From positions 1 to 13,875 of the forward strand of contig JBOGJI010000200.1 of assembly GCA_050747865.1 (NCBI GenBank): 13,875 bases of DNA, read 5' to 3'. Origin of the DNA: JBOGJI01 sp050747865. Its GTDB lineage: Bacteria; Acidobacteriota; Thermoanaerobaculia; Multivoradales; JAHEKO01. A program made the translations under genes and the position numbers. Every line of letters starts with the position of its first letter. Within the stretch, counting starts at the first letter, position 1. This document shows, one piece after another, positions 1 to 6,275 of the stretch. The notes beneath the pieces were generated by a model. It was given only the letters and a program-made list of their open reading frames with translations, was not told the DNA's origin and did not search any database.

Positions 1-619
1 AGAGCTCGACGATGAGCTGCTCCTGGATCGGGAGCTTGATGTCCTCGCGGGTGGGGGTGCGGAGCATGGCCCCGGTGAAGCTCTCGGCGTCGAGCTCCAG
101 CCACTCGGGGACGCCGCGGCCGCGGGCGGTCTCAACGCTCGCCCGGATGAAGTCGTTCTTGCGGCTGTCTTCCTTGATGGCGACGCGCTGCCCGGGCCTC
201 ACCTGAAACGACGGGATGTCCACCTTCCGGCCGTCCACCAGCACGTGGCCGTGGCGCACGAACTGGCGCGCCTGGGCGCGCGACGACGCGAAGCCGAGGC
301 TGTAGACCACGTTGTCCAGGCGCCGCTCGAGGAGCACCAGGAGGTTCTCGCCGGTGATGCCGCGCTGGCGGTCGGCCTCCTTGAAGTAGCTCCGGAACTG
401 GTTCTCGAGCAGCCCGTAGTAGCGCTTGACCTTCTGCTTCTCCCGGAGCTGCAGGCCGTAGCCCTGGACGCGGCGGCCCCGGCGGGTGCCGTGCTGCCCG
501 GGCGGGTAGCCCCGGCGCTCGACGGCGCACTTCTCCTTGAAGCAGCGGTCCCCCTTGAGGAACAGCTTCATTCCTTCACGTCGGCAGAGCCGGCATACCG
601 GCCCCGTGTATCTGGCCAC
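1..619 (-). CDS. rpsD: 30S ribosomal protein S4, zinc-binding form (partial; last few codons outside the window)
   Basis: S4 is a primary 16S assembly protein at the mRNA entry and decoding shoulder, and in several bacteria a translational repressor of its own operon. I read 206 codons from the GTG at 617-619; the frame is still open at the left edge. It begins MARYTGPVCRLCRREGMKLF with a C9-x2-C12-x13-C26-x4-C31 motif, the zinc form seen in Bacillus-type S4, not the E. coli protein. The S4 RNA-binding domain follows (LERRLDNVVYSLGFASSRAQ, then ARQFVRHGHVLVDGRKVDIPS, in pieces). The last visible residues, IQEQLIVEL, match the family end (E. coli ...LIVELYSK), so only about three codons are missing. 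AAGGAG lies 9 nt upstream. rpoA is expected next but is not in the window. Confidence 0.97.
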   Translation of the reverse strand, partial: MARYTGPVCRLCRREGMKLFLKGDRCFKEKCAVERRGYPPGQHGTRRGRRVQGYGLQLREKQKVKRYYGLLENQFRSYFKEADRQRGITGENLLVLLERRLDNVVYSLGFASSRAQARQFVRHGHVLVDGRKVDIPSFQVRPGQRVAIKEDSRKNDFIRASVETARGRGVPEWLELDAESFTGAMLRTPTREDIKLPIQEQLIVEL

Positions 620-639
620 TTCTGGTCGCTCCTTCCTAT

Positions 640-667
640 CCTCGCGCCCGCGGCTGCCGGCTCGAGG
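640..667 (-). promoter_or_regulatory. Stem-loop just upstream of the rpsD ribosome binding site
   Basis: On the minus strand CCTCG pairs with CGAGG, then an A/G mismatch, then GCC pairs with GGC, closing a loop of about 10 nt. The 8 bp are strongly G+C rich. The hairpin ends 5 nt before the rpsD AAGGAG (629-634). No run of U follows it, so it is unlikely to be an intrinsic terminator. It lies in the only sizeable gap of the window (620-729), where I see no gene and no convincing promoter. A role in translational control or RNA processing is inference. Confidence 0.4.
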
Positions 668-729
668 TCCCGTCCTGGCGCACAGCCTCGTCGCTGCCGC
701 CGTCTACAGATCTCGTATCGACAACCCCC

Positions 730-1128
730 TCACACGCGGCGCCGCTTCGGTGCGCGGCAGCCGTTGTGCGGCAGGGGGGTAACGTCGCGGATGGACTTGA
801 CGTCGAGACCGGCGGCGCGCAGCGCCCGCACGGCTCCTTCGCGGCCCGCGCCCGGGCCCCGCACTTCGACGTCGATGGTGCGCATCCCCACGTCGCGCGC
901 CGTACGCGCGGCGTTCTGCGCCGCCATCTGGGCGGCAAACGGCGTTCCCTTGCGCGACCCCTTGAAGCCCGCGCGCCCGGCGGAGGCCCACGTCACGACG
1001 TTGCCCTCCGGGTCGCTCAGGGTGATGATCGTGTTGTTGAAGGTCGACTGGATGTGCGCCACGCCATGCGGCACGATGCGCTTCTCCTTCTTGCGCGTCG
1101 CCTTCTTTTCCTTCGTACCTTTTGCCAT
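730..1128 (-). CDS. rpsK: 30S ribosomal protein S11
   Basis: S11 is part of the platform of the small subunit, near the Shine-Dalgarno helix. The product is 132 residues, the usual size. A Lys-rich N terminus (TKEKKATRKKEKR) precedes GVAHIQSTFNNTIITLSD at 22-39. Further signatures are GFKGSRKGTPFAAQMAAQNA at 54-73, GPGAGREGAVRAL at 91-103 and the highly conserved tail DVTPLPHNGCRAPKRRRV at 115-132. The start is ATG with only a weak AGG upstream, 14 nt after the rpsM stop, so coupling to rpsM is likely. A 110-nt non-coding gap separates it from rpsD. Confidence 0.98.
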   Translation of the reverse strand: MAKGTKEKKATRKKEKRIVPHGVAHIQSTFNNTIITLSDPEGNVVTWASAGRAGFKGSRKGTPFAAQMAAQNAARTARDVGMRTIDVEVRGPGAGREGAVRALRAAGLDVKSIRDVTPLPHNGCRAPKRRRV

Positions 1129-1142
1129 AACCTGAATGACCC

Positions 1143-1523
1143 CTACTTCTTGACCTTCTTCTTACCGGCGACGGCCATCCGGCGCGGTCCCTTGCGGCCG
1201 CGGGCGTTGGTGTGCGTCCGCTGGCCGCGCACCGGCAGCCCGCGCCGATGCCGCACGCCCCGGTAGCTGCCGATCTCGGTCAGACGCTTGATGTTCTGCG
1301 CCACTTCCTTGCGCAGGTCTCCTTCGACGCGGATTCCCTCCTGGATGGTGTCGCGGATCCTGCGCACCTCGTCCTCGGTGAGATCCTTCACCTTGGTCGC
1401 GGTATCGACTCCGGCGGTCTCCAGGAGGACGAGGGACCGATTCCGGCCGATGCCGTAGATGTAGGTCAGCCCGATCCAGATCTGCTTGTTGGGAGGCAGA
1501 TCGACTCCAGCGATGCGTGCCAT
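1143..1523 (-). CDS. rpsM: 30S ribosomal protein S13
   Basis: S13 is a head protein that forms intersubunit bridges and touches P-site tRNA through its basic tail. The product is 126 residues against a usual 118-126. It starts MARIAGVDLPPNKQIWIGLT, has YIYGIGRNRS at 21-30, and shows the signature EIGSYRGVRHRRGLPVRGQ at 83-101, then RTHTNARGRKGP. The tail GKKKVKK is strongly basic. The start is ATG; AAGGG lies about 7 nt upstream. In E. coli the alpha operon is repressed by S4 at a leader before this gene, but only 19 nt separate it from rpmJ here, too little for that structure. Confidence 0.98.
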   Translation of the reverse strand: MARIAGVDLPPNKQIWIGLTYIYGIGRNRSLVLLETAGVDTATKVKDLTEDEVRRIRDTIQEGIRVEGDLRKEVAQNIKRLTEIGSYRGVRHRRGLPVRGQRTHTNARGRKGPRRMAVAGKKKVKK

Positions 1524-1542
1524 AGCGTAACCCTTGCTCCCT

Positions 1543-1656
1543 CTAGCCTTGACGCTGCTTGTGCTTGGGGTTGTCGCAGATCACCCGCACGACGCCGCGG
1601 CGCCGGACGATCTTGCATTTCGCGCACATTCTGCGTACCGATGCTCGTACTTTCAT
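1543..1656 (-). CDS. rpmJ: 50S ribosomal protein L36, zinc-binding form
   Basis: L36 is the smallest large-subunit protein. I read it directly from the sequence: 37 residues starting MKVRASVRRMCAKCKIVRR and ending NPKHKQRQG, stop TAG. The zinc ligands of the Cys-containing form are C11, C14, C27 and H32. The length and these residues match the C+ paralogue; the longer C- form of about 46 residues lacks them. The start is ATG with AGGA sequences 4-10 nt upstream. It sits between infA and rpsM, the classical position outside the gammaproteobacteria. Gaps are 20 nt before and 19 nt after. Confidence 0.97.
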   Translation of the reverse strand: MKVRASVRRMCAKCKIVRRRGVVRVICDNPKHKQRQG

Positions 1657-1676
1657 GACGTCCTGTCCTCTGCTCG

Positions 1677-1898
1677 CTAGCTGCGCAAGCGGTAGACGAT
1701 GCGACCCCGGGTCAGGTCGTACGGCGAGAGCTCGAGCAGGACCTTGTCCCCCGGCAGGATGCGGATCCAGTGCTTGCGCATCTTGCCGGAGATGTGGGCC
1801 AGGACCTTGTGCCCGTTCTCCAGCTCCACCCGGAACATCGCGTTGGGCAGGTTCTCCTGCACCGTCCCGGTGACTTCTATCGCCTCTTCCTTCGCCAA
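1677..1898 (-). CDS. infA: Translation initiation factor IF-1
   Basis: IF-1 binds the ribosomal A site during initiation and supports IF-2 and IF-3. The product is 73 residues, an S1/OB-fold protein closely matching the E. coli factor. It shows GTVQENLPNAMFRVELENGH at 11-30, the LAHISGKMRKHWIRILPGD stretch at 33-51 and the SPYDLTRGRIVYR tail at 58-70. The start codon must be TTG. Reading upstream in frame there are only five codons (ATC, GAA, GGA, GAG, GGT) before a TAG at 1914-1916, and the next internal ATG is at residue 21, inside the conserved core. AAGGAG lies 5 nt upstream of the TTG. It is 20 nt after map and 20 nt before rpmJ. Confidence 0.97.
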   Translation of the reverse strand: MAKEEAIEVTGTVQENLPNAMFRVELENGHKVLAHISGKMRKHWIRILPGDKVLLELSPYDLTRGRIVYRLRS

Positions 1899-1903
1899 AC
1901 CCT

Positions 1904-1909
1904 CTCCTT
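1904..1909 (-). promoter_or_regulatory. Shine-Dalgarno site of infA (supports TTG start)
   Basis: On the minus strand this reads AAGGAG, followed by AGGGT and then TTG. It is a perfect anti-16S complement at close spacing (5 nt), and it supports initiation at the TTG despite the weak start codon. Confidence 0.8.
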
Positions 1910-1918
1910 CGATCTACT

Positions 1919-2701
1919 TCAATTCGCCTCTGCGACGCGCAGCGGTGCGCTCTCCGCTTCCGACCGGCCGAGGATCCAATGGCCCTGGCCGGTGACCGCC
2001 ACCGAAAACTCGAAATGGGCCGACAGCGACCCGTCCGCGGTGCGCGCCGTCCAGCCGTCGGGATCCATGGCCACGCCGGCGCCGCCCGCGTTCACCATCG
2101 GCTCGATGGCCAGCACCAGGCCGGGCTTGAGCCGCGGTCCGCGGCCCGGCTCGCCGTAGTTTGGCACCTGCGGATCCTCGTGCAGCGAGGTGCCGACGCC
2201 GTGCCCGACGAACTCCCGCACCACCGAGAAGCCTTCCCGCTCGACATACGACTGCACCGCGTGCCCGATGTCGGACAGCCGGCCTCCCGGCCGCACCTGC
2301 TCCACGGCCCGCCACAGCGCCGCCTCGGTGACGGTCATCAGGCGGCGCGCCTCGGCACCCACCTTGCCGACCGCATAGGTGCGCGCGGCGTCGCCGTAGA
2401 ACCCCTGATACAGAACCCCGCAATCGATCCCGACGATGCTCCCCTCCCGCAACGGCTCGCTCTCCGGGATACCGTGGACGATCACGTCGTCCACGGAGGT
2501 GCACAGCGTCGCCGGGTACCCCCGGTAGTGGAGGAACGCCGGGACGGCGCCCGCCCGCCGGATCTCGCTCTCGGCCCAGGAGTCCAGCTCACGGGTCGAG
2601 ACCCCGGGGCGCACCCGCTCGGCGAGCCCGTCCAGCACCCGATGGACGATCCGGTTCGCCTCGTCCAGCAACTCCAGCTCGCCTGGCGTCCGGTAGACCA
2701 T
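1919..2701 (-). CDS. map: Methionine aminopeptidase type I
   Basis: This metalloenzyme removes the initiator Met from new proteins after deformylation. The 260-residue product has the pita-bread fold of the type I class. Active-site residues can be placed by motif: His76 (DVIVHGIP), metal ligands Asp93 (VGIDCGV), Asp104 (GDAARTY), His167 (GHGVGTSLHEDP, with His174), Glu200 (AIEPM) and Glu231 (AHFEFS). The last motif is usually FEHT; here the His after the ligand Glu is Phe, while the ligand itself is kept. No N-terminal zinc-finger extension is present. The ATG overlaps the adk stop by one base (TGATG). It lies between adk and infA, as in many bacteria outside the Proteobacteria. Confidence 0.97.
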   Translation of the reverse strand: MVYRTPGELELLDEANRIVHRVLDGLAERVRPGVSTRELDSWAESEIRRAGAVPAFLHYRGYPATLCTSVDDVIVHGIPESEPLREGSIVGIDCGVLYQGFYGDAARTYAVGKVGAEARRLMTVTEAALWRAVEQVRPGGRLSDIGHAVQSYVEREGFSVVREFVGHGVGTSLHEDPQVPNYGEPGRGPRLKPGLVLAIEPMVNAGGAGVAMDPDGWTARTADGSLSAHFEFSVAVTGQGHWILGRSEAESAPLRVAEAN

Positions 2702-3258
2702 CAGCCTCGACCCGGCAGGACCTGCAGAATGGACTCGAAGACGTCCTGGATGCTCTGGTCCCCGTCCACCGGGCGCAGCACCCCGAACTGCCTATAATAC
2801 CGGATCAGCGGCCGCGTTTGCTCGTCAAAGACCTCCTGGCGCCGCCGTACCACCGCTTCGGTGTCGTCTTCGCGACCCCGGTCGAGGGCGCGGCGCACCA
2901 TCTCGGCTAGCGGCACCTCGAGCAGCACCACGGCGTCGAGCGGCTCCTCCGTCGCGTCCAGTATCTTCTCCAGGTCGTGCGCCTGCGCCTCGGTCCGCGG
3001 ATAGCCGTCGAGCACGAAGCCTTCGGCGGCGTCCGGCCGCAGCAGTCGGGAGCGCACCACGTCGTGCATGGCCGCGTCGTCGACCAGCTCGCCGCTGGCC
3101 ATCACCGCGGCGACGCGCCGGCCCAGGTCGTTGCCAGCGGCCACCGCGTCCCGCAGCATGTCGCCCGTCGACACGGCCGGGACGCCGAAGCGCTCGGCGA
3201 GCAGCGCCGCCTGGGTCCCCTTGCCGGATCCAGGGGCCCCCAGGATCACCACGTTCAT
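2701..3258 (-). CDS. adk: Adenylate kinase, short-LID form
   Basis: Adenylate kinase interconverts ATP plus AMP with two ADP in the cytoplasm. The product is 185 residues. It shows the P-loop GAPGSGKGT at 7-15, the AMP-binding STGDMLRDAV at 30-39, the FVLDGYPRTEAQA element at 81-93 with Arg88, and the LID-side DRGREDDTEAVVRRRQEVF at 126-144. The LID is short: the roughly 30-residue insertion of the 214-residue E. coli enzyme and the zinc cysteines of many Gram-positive enzymes are absent. The ATG makes a 4-nt overlap with the secY stop. The same frame stays open far into secY, but that is not a fusion. The stop overlaps the map ATG by one base. Confidence 0.97.
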   Translation of the reverse strand: MNVVILGAPGSGKGTQAALLAERFGVPAVSTGDMLRDAVAAGNDLGRRVAAVMASGELVDDAAMHDVVRSRLLRPDAAEGFVLDGYPRTEAQAHDLEKILDATEEPLDAVVLLEVPLAEMVRRALDRGREDDTEAVVRRRQEVFDEQTRPLIRYYRQFGVLRPVDGDQSIQDVFESILQVLPGRG

Positions 3259-4643
3259 CCGCGCCGCCCCCGGATCCTCCCCCGCTTCATGAAGCCCTCG
3301 TAGTTGCGCATCACGAGCTGGCTCTCGATCTGTTGCACCGTGTCCATGGCGACGCCGACCACGATGAGCAACGAGGTGCCTCCGAAAAAGAAGTTGATTC
3401 CCATGCCCTGGGTGACCCACTGGGGCAGGAAGGCGTCCAGCGTCTGGCCGATGAAAGGCACGCCGTCGACCTTGACCCCGGCGATCAGGAACTCCGGCAG
3501 GATGGAGACCGCGGCCAGATAGATCGCCCCCACCAGGGTCAGGCGGGTCAAGATCCTGTCGATGTACTCCGCCGTGCGTTTGCCGGAGCGGATGCCGGGG
3601 ATGAAGCCGCCGTACTTGCGCATGTTCTCCGCCGTGTCCACCGGGTTGAAGATGATGGAGACGTAGAAGAAGCAGAAGAAGACGATGGCGATCACGTAGA
3701 GCAGGTAGTAGAGCGGCTGCCCCCACTGGATGGCGTCCGAGATCCGCTGCATCCACTCGGTGCGCACCAGCCCCGCGACCGTCGAAGGGATCATGACGAT
3801 CGAGCTGGCAAAGATGACCGGGATCACGCCGCCGGTGTTGACCCGCAGCGGCAGATACGTGTTCTGTCCGCCGTAGACCCGCCGGCCGACGACCCGCTTG
3901 GCGTATTGGACGGGGATGCGCCGCTGGGCGCGCTCCATGAAGACGATGAAGGCCACCACCAGGAGCATGAAGACGCACAAGAACACGATCTTTAGGATGG
4001 TCATGGCGCCCGTCTGCAGACCGGCGAGGATGGTCCCGATGGCGCCCGGCAGCCCGACGACGATGCCCGCGAAGATGATCAGCGAGATGCCGTTGCCGAT
4101 ACCGCGCTCGCTGATCTGCTCGCCCAGCCACATGACGAAGGCGCAGCCCGTGGTCAGGGTCAGCACCGTCATGAATACGAAGCCGAAGCCGGGGTTGGGC
4201 ACCAGGGCGGCGCCGCTGGGCGAGCTCTGGTTCTGCAGCCAAAACGCGATGCCGGTGGACTGGACGATGGAGATGACAACCGTGCCGTAGCGGGTGTACT
4301 GGGTGATCTTCTTGCGCCCCAGCTCGCCCTCCTTGGACAGCTTCTCGAGGTAGGGCCACACCACGGTCAGCAGCTGCAGGATGATCGACGCGGTGATGTA
4401 CGGCATGATGCCGAGGGCGAAGATCGCCACCCGCTCGAGGCTGCCGCCGGTGAAGGTGTTGGCGAACCCGAACAGGGTGCCGCGCAGCTGCTCCATGTAC
4501 TCCAGCAGCGCTCGCGGATCGATGCCCGGCGTCGGGATGTTGCTGCCGATCCGATAGACCGCCAGCAGCCCGAACACGAACAGCAGCCGCCGCCGCAGGT
4601 CCGGGATGGCGAAGATGTTGCGGAAGGTGTCGGCCAGTGCCAC
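3255..4643 (-). CDS. secY: Preprotein translocase channel subunit SecY
   Basis: SecY is the ten-helix channel that, with SecE and SecG, passes proteins across or into the inner membrane, driven by SecA or the ribosome. The product is 462 residues (E. coli 443) and has about ten hydrophobic segments. Family signatures are SNIPTPGID at 34-42, ALGIMPYITASIILQLLTV at 76-94, KLSKEGELGRKKITQYTRY at 101-119 and GIGNGISLIIF at 181-191. The cytoplasmic loop reads KYGGFIPGIRSGKRTAEYID at 343-362; Arg352 corresponds to the SecA-critical Arg357 of E. coli. The start is GTG at MALADTFRNIF, with GAGG 6 nt upstream. The stop overlaps the adk ATG by 4 nt. Confidence 0.98.
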   Translation of the reverse strand: MALADTFRNIFAIPDLRRRLLFVFGLLAVYRIGSNIPTPGIDPRALLEYMEQLRGTLFGFANTFTGGSLERVAIFALGIMPYITASIILQLLTVVWPYLEKLSKEGELGRKKITQYTRYGTVVISIVQSTGIAFWLQNQSSPSGAALVPNPGFGFVFMTVLTLTTGCAFVMWLGEQISERGIGNGISLIIFAGIVVGLPGAIGTILAGLQTGAMTILKIVFLCVFMLLVVAFIVFMERAQRRIPVQYAKRVVGRRVYGGQNTYLPLRVNTGGVIPVIFASSIVMIPSTVAGLVRTEWMQRISDAIQWGQPLYYLLYVIAIVFFCFFYVSIIFNPVDTAENMRKYGGFIPGIRSGKRTAEYIDRILTRLTLVGAIYLAAVSILPEFLIAGVKVDGVPFIGQTLDAFLPQWVTQGMGINFFFGGTSLLIVVGVAMDTVQQIESQLVMRNYEGFMKRGRIRGRRG

Positions 4644-4650
4644 GGTGCCC

Positions 4651-5082
4651 TCAGATCTCCTCGCAGGTGCCGCCGGCCGCCTCGATCTTGCGGCGGGCCG
4701 AGCCGCTGAACTTGTGGGCGCGGACGGTCAGGCCCGCGCTGATCTCCCCGTCGCCGAGGATCTTGACGCGGGCGCCCGGCCGCACCAGGCCGGCCTCGGC
4801 CAGGGTCTCCGGGGTGACCTCGCCCGCGAGCTCGGCGAGCTGGGCGAGGTTGACCACCGCGTACTCGCGGCGGAAGAGATTGTGGAACCCGCGCTTGGGG
4901 ACCCGGCGGATCAGGGGCATCTGGCCGCCCTCGAAGCCCAGCCGGCGCCGGAAGCCGGCGCGCGACTTCTGCCCCTTGTGTCCGCGCCCCGCCGTCTTGC
5001 CCGTGCCCGACCCGGGACCGCGCCCGACGCGCTTGCGCGCCTGCTTGCTCCCCGCGGCGGGTTGCAGCTCGTGCAGTTTCAT
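4651..5082 (-). CDS. rplO: 50S ribosomal protein L15
   Basis: L15 is a late-assembly large-subunit protein. The product is 143 residues, the normal bacterial length. The Gly/Arg-rich N-terminal extension shows KRVGRGPGSGTGKTAGRGHK at 17-36, followed by GQKSRAGFRRRLGFEGGQMP and RRVPKRGF at 59-66. The C-terminal globular part contains VKILGDGEISAGLTVRAHKFS and ends KIEAAGGTCEEI. The ATG overlaps the rpmD stop (ATGA). Seven nucleotides separate its stop from the secY start, the standard L15-SecY junction. Confidence 0.98.
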   Translation of the reverse strand: MKLHELQPAAGSKQARKRVGRGPGSGTGKTAGRGHKGQKSRAGFRRRLGFEGGQMPLIRRVPKRGFHNLFRREYAVVNLAQLAELAGEVTPETLAEAGLVRPGARVKILGDGEISAGLTVRAHKFSGSARRKIEAAGGTCEEI

Positions 5083-5291
5083 GCCCCCTCCTTGGAGCCA
5101 GTCTCCACCAGCTCGACGAGATGGCGGACCTTAGCGACCATGCCGCGCACGGCCGGCGTGTCCGGACGCACCACCTCGTGGCGGATGCGCCGCAACCCCA
5201 GGCCGCGCAACGTCAGCCGCTGCGCGGGGGGGCAGCCGATGGGGCTGCGCACCTGGCGGATGCGCAAGGTCGATGTGCTCTTGGATGCCAT
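5079..5291 (-). CDS. rpmD: 50S ribosomal protein L30
   Basis: L30 is a small protein of the large subunit. The product is 70 residues, slightly above the usual 58-62 because of both ends. It contains LRIRQVRSPIGCPPAQRLTL (9-28), then RGLGLRRI at 29-36, the core L30 signature, and HEVVRPDTPAVRGMVAKVRHLV. I take the ATG of MASKSTS as start, with AAGGA about 9-10 nt upstream. An in-frame TTG two codons earlier lies closer to the same signal and cannot be excluded. The TGA stop overlaps the rplO ATG by 4 nt. Confidence 0.95.
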   Translation of the reverse strand: MASKSTSTLRIRQVRSPIGCPPAQRLTLRGLGLRRIRHEVVRPDTPAVRGMVAKVRHLVELVETGSKEGA

Positions 5292-5318
5292 ACGCAAACG
5301 TTCCTTCCGTCGCTACTC

Positions 5319-5879
5319 TCAAGCTTCCGGCGCCGCGGCGGCGGCTTCGCTGCCGGTTTCGGTCGAGACCAGCTCGGCCGTTACGGGAGCGGTTCTGGCG
5401 TCGTTCGCCAGGGCTACGCGAAGATCCGCCCCCTCGCGCAGCTGCACGAGCGCGTCCATCGTCGCCTTGACCACGTTCTGCGGCGTCTTCGAGCCCAGCG
5501 ACTTGGTCAAGATGTCCTGGATGCCGGCGCATTCCATGACCGCCCGCACCGGTCCGCCCGCGATCACCCCGGTACCCGGCGACGCCGGCTTCAGCAGCAC
5601 GCGGCTGGAGGTGAAGACGCCGGTCGCCTGATGGGGAACCGTGCTGCCCTCCATCGGCACCTCGATCATGTTTTTCTTGGCCGCCTCGATCGCCTTGCGG
5701 ATGGCGTTCGGCACCTCCTTGGCCTTGCCGGTGCCGTAGCCGACGCGGCCGCCGCCGTCGCCGATCACCACCAGGGCGCTGAAGGAGAAGTTCTTGCCGC
5801 CCTTGACCACCTTGGTCACGCGGTTGATGTCGACGACCTGCTCGAAGAACTCGGTGTCGCTGCGGTAGTTTCTCGCCAC
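5319..5879 (-). CDS. rpsE: 30S ribosomal protein S5
   Basis: S5 lies at the mRNA entry side of the small subunit with S3 and S4 and affects decoding fidelity. The product is 186 residues, longer than the E. coli form (167) because of an Ala/Glu-rich C-terminal tail (ETGSEAAAAAPEA). The dsRNA-binding-like N domain shows INRVTKVVKGGKNFSFSALV at 18-37 and GDGGGRVGYGTGKAKEVP at 40-57. The C domain has RVLLKPASPGTGVIAGGPVR at 93-112 and DILTKSLGS at 122-130. The start is GTG, at the beginning of homology (MARNYRSDTEF), with AGGAG about 9 nt upstream. A 27-nt gap to rpmD follows. Confidence 0.97.
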   Translation of the reverse strand: MARNYRSDTEFFEQVVDINRVTKVVKGGKNFSFSALVVIGDGGGRVGYGTGKAKEVPNAIRKAIEAAKKNMIEVPMEGSTVPHQATGVFTSSRVLLKPASPGTGVIAGGPVRAVMECAGIQDILTKSLGSKTPQNVVKATMDALVQLREGADLRVALANDARTAPVTAELVSTETGSEAAAAAPEA

Positions 5880-5903
5880 TGCCTCTCTCTCCTAGAAAAC
5901 CAG

Positions 5904-6275
5904 TCAGAACTCCAGGCCCTGCGCACGCGCGCTCTCGGCGAGCTCCCGCACGCGGCCGTGGTACACGTAGCCGGCACGATCGAACACCACCCGCGCGATC
6001 CCCGCCTGCTTGGCGCGCTCGGCCACGGTCTCGCCGACCAGCTTCGCGGCCTCCCGGGTGTCGCCTCCGCCGGCTAGCCGGGCACGGATCCCCGGCTCGC
6101 TCGAGTTGGCCTGCACCAGGGTGCGGCCCCCCAGGTCGTCGATCACCTGGGCGTAGAGGAAGCGATTGCTCTTGAACACGGCCAGCCTCGGCCGCTCGGA
6201 GCTGCCGGCCAGCCGGCTGCGCACGCGCCGGTGCGCGCGCTGGCGGCGGAGCTGCTTGTCTTGAGTCTTGCTCAT
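5904..6275 (-). CDS. rplR: 50S ribosomal protein L18
   Basis: L18 binds 5S rRNA together with L5. The product is 123 residues against a usual 115-125. A basic, Arg-rich N-terminal tail (KQLRRQRAHRRVRSRL) is followed by ERPRLAVFKSNRFLYAQVID at about 27-46. The C-terminal half has AKLVGETVAERAKQAGI and VVFDRAGYVYHGRVRELAE, the conserved FDRxGYxYHGRV element. The ATG start overlaps the rplF stop in an ATGA. A 24-nt gap, containing the Shine-Dalgarno AGGAG, separates it from rpsE. Confidence 0.98.
   Translation of the reverse strand: MSKTQDKQLRRQRAHRRVRSRLAGSSERPRLAVFKSNRFLYAQVIDDLGGRTLVQANSSEPGIRARLAGGGDTREAAKLVGETVAERAKQAGIARVVFDRAGYVYHGRVRELAESARAQGLEF

Noticed and set aside
640..667. The hairpin before rpsD as a Rho-independent terminator of the rpsK side
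   Set aside because: The stem is followed by GGATAGGAAGGAG and not by a U-run, so it does not meet the pattern of an intrinsic terminator.
620..729. A promoter in the rpsK-rpsD gap
   Set aside because: A TTGTCG element resembles a -35 box at 4 of 6 positions, but no acceptable -10 box lies 16-18 nt downstream on the minus strand.
245..1135. A 296-codon plus-strand open frame opposite rpsD and rpsK
   Set aside because: It is antisense to conserved S4 and S11 and bridges the intergenic gap without any homology or start signal.
2701..4359. A 552-codon minus-strand frame that could be read as a fusion to Adk
   Set aside because: Only the last 185 codons are adenylate kinase. The upstream part is an alternative frame of secY, and Adk has its own ATG in a 4-nt overlap with the secY stop.
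4606..6077. Long plus-strand open frames opposite rplO, rpmD, rpsE and rplR (341 and 318 codons)
   Set aside because: They are antisense shadows caused by GC-rich third positions. They overlap each other in different frames and have no recognisable motif.
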